From Desulfocapsa sp. (lineage in GTDB: Bacteria; Desulfobacterota; Desulfobulbia; Desulfobulbales; Desulfocapsaceae): a stretch of 34,899 nt of DNA. Below the pieces are notes generated by a model. That model worked only from the letters and a program-made list of their open reading frames with translations. It was not told the origin of the DNA and did not search any database. Below are positions 31,211 through 34,899 of this stretch, piece after piece. The stretch lies in contig VMSP01000180.1 of NCBI GenBank assembly GCA_013792135.1, positions 1-34,899 of the forward strand. The letters run 5' to 3'. Made by a program: the position numbers and the translations under genes. Within the stretch, counting starts at the first letter, position 1; the number at the start of each line of letters is the position of its first letter.

Positions 31211-32437
31211 TTATCCTACCATCTGGTTCATCTCGAAGATGGGGAGCAGGATGGAGAGGACGACAAAGCCTACAGCTGCGCCCATGGCCGCAATCATGAT
31301 GGGCTCAATGAGTGAGGTCATCGCCATGATTGCCATATCCACCTCACGTTCATAGGCATCAGAGACCTTGATCAGCATGGGCTCCAGATTGCCACTCTGT
31401 TCACCGACGCTGATCATCTGCACAAAGATGGGTGGGAACCAGGGCGATGAACCCAGGGCGTGCGCCATGCTTTTGCCTTTACGGATCTGCTCGATGGCCT
31501 CTTCAATCACCTCAGCAATCAGGGAGTTGTTGACAATGGACTGGACAATCTGCATGGAAGTGACCAGGGGCACGCTGCTGCCGAGCAGGCTGGCCAGGGT
31601 GGAACCGAAGCGGGCGAGGATGAGCTTCTGGTTGACCGAACCGATGATGGGCAATTTCAGTTTTAGCAGATCCCAGAGCTGACGGCCCCTGGGGCTTTGA
31701 ATGAAAAGACGCAGGGAGAAGAAGGCGCCAATCATCAGGAGCAGAAGCAGCCACCAGTAGCCTCGTAAAAAATTACTTAAGCTGATGAGAAGCCGGGTGG
31801 GCAGGGGCAGGGTGCGTTCCATGTCGGCAAAGACTTTGGTAATGTTGGGAACGATATAGGTGATGAGAATAAAGAGGATGGCGCTGCCGATAACGGCCAT
31901 AAAGACCGGGTAGACCAGTGCGGCCTTCAGACGGCCCTGCATGGTCCTTTGTTTTTCTCCAAAGTCTGCCAGCTTTTCGAGAACGATATCCAACGACCCG
32001 GATGCCTCGCCGGCCCGAACCATATTGATATAGATCCGGGAAAAGAGCTTGGGGTGGCGGGAAAGGGCATTGGTCAGGGTATTGCCTTCGTTGACGGCAT
32101 CCTTGATCTGGGCCAGCACTTTTTTAAGTGCTGGATTTGCAGTTTGTGCAAGCAGGGAACTCAGGGCGCTGACAAGGGGGATGCCTGCGCCGAGCAGGGT
32201 CGCAAGTTGGCGGGTGAAGATGTGTATCTCCACCGATTTGACTCGTTCAAACATCACGGACGATCCCAGCCCAGCTCTTCCAGCCTTGGTTGACTGGGAG
32301 AGGTTCTCTTTGAGCTCCACGGGATATTTCCCGGCAGCTCTGAGTTTGTTGCGGGCACCGGCCTCGCTATCGGCCTCGATGATACCCTTCTTAGATTTAC
32401 CTTTCTGGTCAAATGCTTTGTATTCGTAGATGGGCAT
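31211..32437 (-). CDS. Type II secretion / type IV pilus inner-membrane protein (GspF/PilC family)
   Basis: A 408-residue protein. It starts MPIYEYKAFDQKGK, the usual GspF/PilC N-terminus, and has two T2SSF domains: about 75-195 with FTRQLATLLGAGIPL, and about 275-400 with RFGSTLASLLGSSVPL. Three transmembrane helices are placed as in the family (about 173-193, 225-245, 380-402). It organises the secretion or pilus machine in the inner membrane with the GspE/PilB ATPase. No GspE, GspD or pseudopilin gene is next to it. It is divergent from the gspA/gspB-like pair, with a 212-base gap that must hold both promoters. Confidence 0.9.
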   Translation of the reverse strand: MPIYEYKAFDQKGKSKKGIIEADSEAGARNKLRAAGKYPVELKENLSQSTKAGRAGLGSSVMFERVKSVEIHIFTRQLATLLGAGIPLVSALSSLLAQTANPALKKVLAQIKDAVNEGNTLTNALSRHPKLFSRIYINMVRAGEASGSLDIVLEKLADFGEKQRTMQGRLKAALVYPVFMAVIGSAILFILITYIVPNITKVFADMERTLPLPTRLLISLSNFLRGYWWLLLLLMIGAFFSLRLFIQSPRGRQLWDLLKLKLPIIGSVNQKLILARFGSTLASLLGSSVPLVTSMQIVQSIVNNSLIAEVIEEAIEQIRKGKSMAHALGSSPWFPPIFVQMISVGEQSGNLEPMLIKVSDAYEREVDMAIMAMTSLIEPIMIAAMGAAVGFVVLSILLPIFEMNQMVG

Positions 32438-32649
32438 GGCGAACTATATGATAACCGGCTGATTGTTATTTTTGGGAACATCCTTTCTTCTGGTATCGTA
32501 GCAGTATTTTAAAGAATTTCAACGAGAAACAAGAAAAAATGGAAACTGTCGCCAATATACCCTATAGTGGATAAGGAAAGAACATTGGTTGAATGGATGC
32601 CAAATAGCCTTGTTATGACCTTCTGTCTTTTACTGTCTGTTTCCTGATT

Positions 32650-33669
32650 ATGTATACCCAATATTTCGGACTTAAAGAGAAACCTTTCTCCATTGCCCCT
32701 GATCCCCGCTATCTTTACATGAGTGCGTTGCATCAGGAGGCCCTTGCCCATCTCCTCTATGGTGTCGGCAGTGATGGCTGTTTTATCCTGCTGACTGGTG
32801 ACGTGGGCGCGGGAAAAACAACGGTGTGTCGTTGTCTGCTGGAGCAGCTGCCAGAGAATACTGATCTGGCTCTGATTCTCAATCCAAAATTAAATGGTAT
32901 GGAGCTGCTGGCATCGATTTGTGATGAGCTTGAAATTGTTGTTACCGGCCCAAAAAACAGTGTCAAGACCTATGTAGATCACCTGAACCGCTATCTGCTG
33001 GCCGCCCATGCCCGGGGAAGAATTACCGCGTTGCTCATTGATGAGGCCCAGAATCTGAGCGTCGATACGTTGGAACAGCTTCGGCTGCTCACCAATCTGG
33101 AAACGGCGAGGCAGAAATTACTGAAAATCATCCTGCTGGGGCAGCCGGAGTTGAGAGAGCTTCTTGATCATGAAGAGGTCTCTCAGATCAATCAGAGAAT
33201 TACTTCCCGTTATCACCTGCTTCCTCTGGCCCGTCAGGATGTTGCCGCCTATGTGGAACACCGTCTGGCGGTTGCTGGCGGGCGGAAAAGATTGTTTTCT
33301 GAAGCGGCGGTGAAGCGGGTGGCGGAGCTGAGTCGGGGAATTCCCCGGCTGATCAATGTTCTTTGCGATCGAGCCTTGCTTGGGGCCTATGTGGAGGAAA
33401 AAGAGCAGGTTGACCCGAGAATTGTCAATCAGGCCGCGCGTGAAGTTTTTGGACGGTCTGAAAAGAGAGAGGGTTTCCGCTCCATGTTGCGGGGGGTCTC
33501 CTTTAACGGTTTGCTCTTAGGCCTGCTCCTGTCTATTTTGGCCATTCTGGCTGTATCCCTCTATTATGGCCACTGGGAGTTTGTCTCCCGAACAGACCAG
33601 GGGCAGGGGACGCAGGGGTTGAAAGAGGTTCCTGCCGACAAGAATACTTTTCTGGATAAAGAAAGATAA
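32650..33669 (+). CDS. gspA: AAA ATPase of the GspA/ExeA family
   Basis: A 339-residue protein starting MYTQYFGLKEKPFSIAPDP, the family N-terminus. Walker A is GDVGAGKT (50-57) and Walker B is TALLIDEAQN near 130-140. A DNA-binding-like AAA lid follows (LSRGIPRLINVLCDRAL). One transmembrane helix (LLLGLLLSILAILAVSLYY) near 285-305 puts the short C-terminus in the periplasm. In Aeromonas, ExeA with ExeB inserts the outer-membrane secretin; relatives work in MSHA pilus systems. The next gene is the matching GspB-like protein, so the pair is coherent. It has no good Shine-Dalgarno, but the start agrees with the family. Confidence 0.88.
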   Translation: MYTQYFGLKEKPFSIAPDPRYLYMSALHQEALAHLLYGVGSDGCFILLTGDVGAGKTTVCRCLLEQLPENTDLALILNPKLNGMELLASICDELEIVVTGPKNSVKTYVDHLNRYLLAAHARGRITALLIDEAQNLSVDTLEQLRLLTNLETARQKLLKIILLGQPELRELLDHEEVSQINQRITSRYHLLPLARQDVAAYVEHRLAVAGGRKRLFSEAAVKRVAELSRGIPRLINVLCDRALLGAYVEEKEQVDPRIVNQAAREVFGRSEKREGFRSMLRGVSFNGLLLGLLLSILAILAVSLYYGHWEFVSRTDQGQGTQGLKEVPADKNTFLDKER

Positions 33670-33693
33670 AATTGTACCGATGGGTGTGTGATC

Positions 33694-34458
33694 ATGTCCT
33701 ATATCTTGGAGGCACTCAAGAAATCAGACCGGGAACGCAAGCAGGGAGAGATTCCAGACCTGCAAAGCGATCATGTGCTGAGCTCCGGCCATGGAAAGAG
33801 AGAGAAAAGATCCTCTCTTGGGAAATGGATTCTGCTTGGTGTGGTCTTTGTTCTGTTGGCTCTGGTGGTTTACTGGCGCATGCAGAGCAGCAGTGTTGTC
33901 TTGCAGGAAAAAATTTCTGCCCTGGAAAAGAGTGTAGTACAATTAAAAGAGCAGCCTGCTCCAGAAGTTGTACCTCCGCCTGCGATCAAAGAAGAAGCTG
34001 TTCCACAACCTCCGCCGGTAATAGAGCAAGATGAGGTTCCTGTGCTTGTCCAATCTCCTGTGCCTCAAGAACAAGTAGCGTCAAAGCCGTTTGTGATGGC
34101 GACAGAGGATAGTGAAAGGGTGGTGCCGGACAACATTCCGGATCCTGGAATTGGAGCACAAACGGTGATCAAAGTTGGTGATCTTCCCCCCCAGGTCCAG
34201 CAGCAGGTCGATTCGGAGTCGGCAGAAGCCTTGCCGCTTGTTCAGGACTTGCCGCCCAGTGTGCAGAAAATGCTGCCGCAATTGAAACTTGCCGGGCATG
34301 TCTATGCAAAAGATGCCAGCAAGCGGATGATTATTATTAATAACAGGATTTGTCGTGAGGGTGATCTGGTTGAGAATCAACTCTATCTGGAGCAGATTCT
34401 CTGGGAGGGTGTGGTGTTGCGCTATCAGGATATCCGCTTCCGCATGAACCTTTTTTGA
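33694..34458 (+). CDS. gspB: GspB-like general secretion protein
   Basis: About 254 residues from ATG 33694 (the in-frame GTG 33688 adds two residues). The start MSYILEALKKSDRERKQGEI is characteristic of GspB/ExeB. One transmembrane helix follows (WILLGVVFVLLALVVYW, about 47-63), then a Pro/Glu/Val-rich periplasmic linker, then a C-terminal domain (about 190-254, GHVYAKDASKRMIIINNRICREGDLV in part) like the T2SSB domain that contacts peptidoglycan or the secretin. It probably forms a complex with the GspA-like ATPase encoded 24 bases upstream. Confidence 0.85.
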   Translation: MSYILEALKKSDRERKQGEIPDLQSDHVLSSGHGKREKRSSLGKWILLGVVFVLLALVVYWRMQSSSVVLQEKISALEKSVVQLKEQPAPEVVPPPAIKEEAVPQPPPVIEQDEVPVLVQSPVPQEQVASKPFVMATEDSERVVPDNIPDPGIGAQTVIKVGDLPPQVQQQVDSESAEALPLVQDLPPSVQKMLPQLKLAGHVYAKDASKRMIIINNRICREGDLVENQLYLEQILWEGVVLRYQDIRFRMNLF

Positions 34459-34519
34459 TGGATGTGTTGAAAGGCCCATGTCTTTGGCGGCTGCCCCCAT
34501 AAAATTTATGGAGGAGTAT

Positions 34520-34594
34520 ATGTCTCGTCTGATCTGTTACTGTTTTGGCAGCAATTCCCGCACCCGCTTCCATCCCTATGTCTACAGGGGCTGA
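34520..34594 (+). pseudogene. Truncated ORF, possible relic of a [2Fe-2S] (BFD/CopZ-like) protein
   Basis: GGAGGAG lies five bases upstream of ATG 34520, a very strong ribosome-binding site, but the frame ends after 24 codons. It begins MSRLICYCFG, which resembles the start of BFD/CopZ-like iron-sulfur domains (CxC near the N-terminus); the rest does not continue the family. I read it as a truncated gene start. A short real peptide cannot be excluded. Confidence 0.3.
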
Positions 34595-34614
34595 CGACAA
34601 CTGTTTCGTAAACT

Positions 34615-34643
34615 TTGACACAAATTCAGCCAATTCCTGATAG
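34615..34643 (+). promoter_or_regulatory. Weak candidate promoter before the last gene
   Basis: TTGACA (34615-34620) is a perfect -35 box. After 17 bases TGATAG (34638-34643) is a poor -10. It lies 157 bases before the last start codon, and nothing else obvious occupies the gap. Confidence 0.25.
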
Positions 34644-34753
34644 AGTACATGTTCATTACGGAATCATACAGCTATGCATGGTAACATATTGTTTTTATTG
34701 TAAGAAATAGTTTCAGGTGACACGATTATTTTCTAGACATCGGCCTTGAGGTA

Positions 34754-34800
34754 TGGCGTTTTTCTTTGTAGATTCAGATACTTACAAAGGAGGAACGCCA
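34754..34800 (+). promoter_or_regulatory. Hairpin enclosing a ribosome-binding site
   Basis: TGGCGTTTTTCTTTGTA (34754-34770) can pair with TACAAAGGAGGAACGCCA (34783-34800), with a 12-base loop. The right arm contains the strong Shine-Dalgarno AAAGGAGG and its last base is the A of the start ATG. In mRNA this would hide the ribosome-binding site, the kind of structure used to limit transposase translation from read-through transcripts. Confidence 0.6.
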
Positions 34801-34899
34801 TGTCTACACTCAAAACCTGTTGCAAGCAGCATCGGAATGCTGCCAATTCAATTCGTAAAATAAAAATGCGCTTTCATCTCAACGCCGATGCCCTGTTTG
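34800..34899 (+). CDS. Unidentified ORF, N-terminal part only, cut by the window edge
   Basis: ATG 34800 has AAAGGAGG seven bases upstream. Thirty-three residues are visible, beginning MSTLKTCCKQHRNAANS and then basic (IRKIKMRF). The basic, Cys-containing start and the hairpin over the ribosome-binding site would suit a transposase, but I do not recognise the family and the rest lies outside the window. Confidence 0.5.
   Translation, partial: MSTLKTCCKQHRNAANSIRKIKMRFHLNADALF

Noticed and set aside
1-34899. CRISPR arrays, tRNA or rRNA genes
   Set aside because: No regularly spaced repeats, cloverleaf-like segments or rRNA-like stretches were seen on either strand, within the limits of reading by eye.

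Overview
The window is most likely chromosomal DNA of a Gram-negative, probably anaerobic bacterium. A member of the Desulfobacterota (Desulfobulbales-like) fits best. This is an inference from three radical SAM enzymes, LolA and LpxL homologues, GspA/GspB/GspF-type secretion genes, a long PAS hybrid histidine kinase and the interspersed palindromic repeats. No rRNA, tRNA or housekeeping marker is present to prove it.

The left edge (1-1788) holds the end of an unidentified ORF, then an AT-rich Panacea-antitoxin/Fic-toxin pair with its own promoter, then a non-coding stretch.

The core (1789-27362) is a large lipid or polyketide biosynthetic locus in three transcription blocks. Block 1 (minus, 4193-1789) is an ACP and a ketosynthase fused to a chain-length-factor-like half. 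Block 2 (plus, about 4548-21476) carries a small unknown protein, hotdog dehydratase, ketoreductase, LolA-like carrier, lipoprotein, radical SAM enzyme, acyl-adenylating ligase, a FakA-FakB-like fusion (fatty-acid kinase), GT2 glycosyltransferase, LpxL-like acyltransferase, second ACP, second ketosynthase, PlsC acyltransferase, a second radical SAM enzyme with a cobalamin-type domain, a SPASM radical SAM enzyme, a CrtI/CrtISO-like flavoprotein and an ICMT-like membrane methyltransferase. Many genes overlap by ATGA or GTGA. Block 3 (minus, 27362-21495) has a DarA-like flavodoxin-fold protein, a DarB-like KAS III, an unknown protein, a BtrH-like acyltransferase, a two-gene ABC-2 transporter and a third ACP.

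Together the genes suggest assembly of a polyene-like acyl chain on ACPs (KS/CLF, KR, DH). Radical SAM and CrtI-like enzymes would tailor it, DarAB could condense two chains into a dialkylresorcinol-type head, and glycosyl-, acyl- and methyltransferases would decorate it before transfer toward the outer membrane (ABC transporter, LolA, lipoprotein). The gene set mixes aryl-polyene, candidate ladderane and dialkylresorcinol/flexirubin signatures. The product cannot be read from sequence.

The plus operon is interrupted at 8685-9525 by an AT-rich gene followed by an attC-like site, which looks like an integron cassette. A 120-bp palindromic repeat occurs twice (4371-4490 and 6611-6729), and its second copy supplies the start of the lipoprotein gene. 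Another palindromic element separates two radical SAM genes (18192-18332).

The right flank (27530-34899) has a MORN-repeat protein, relics of an HD-GYP domain and a receiver domain, a hybrid histidine kinase, a GspF/PilC-like protein, a divergent GspA/GspB pair, a truncated small ORF, and the start of another gene whose ribosome-binding site lies in a hairpin.
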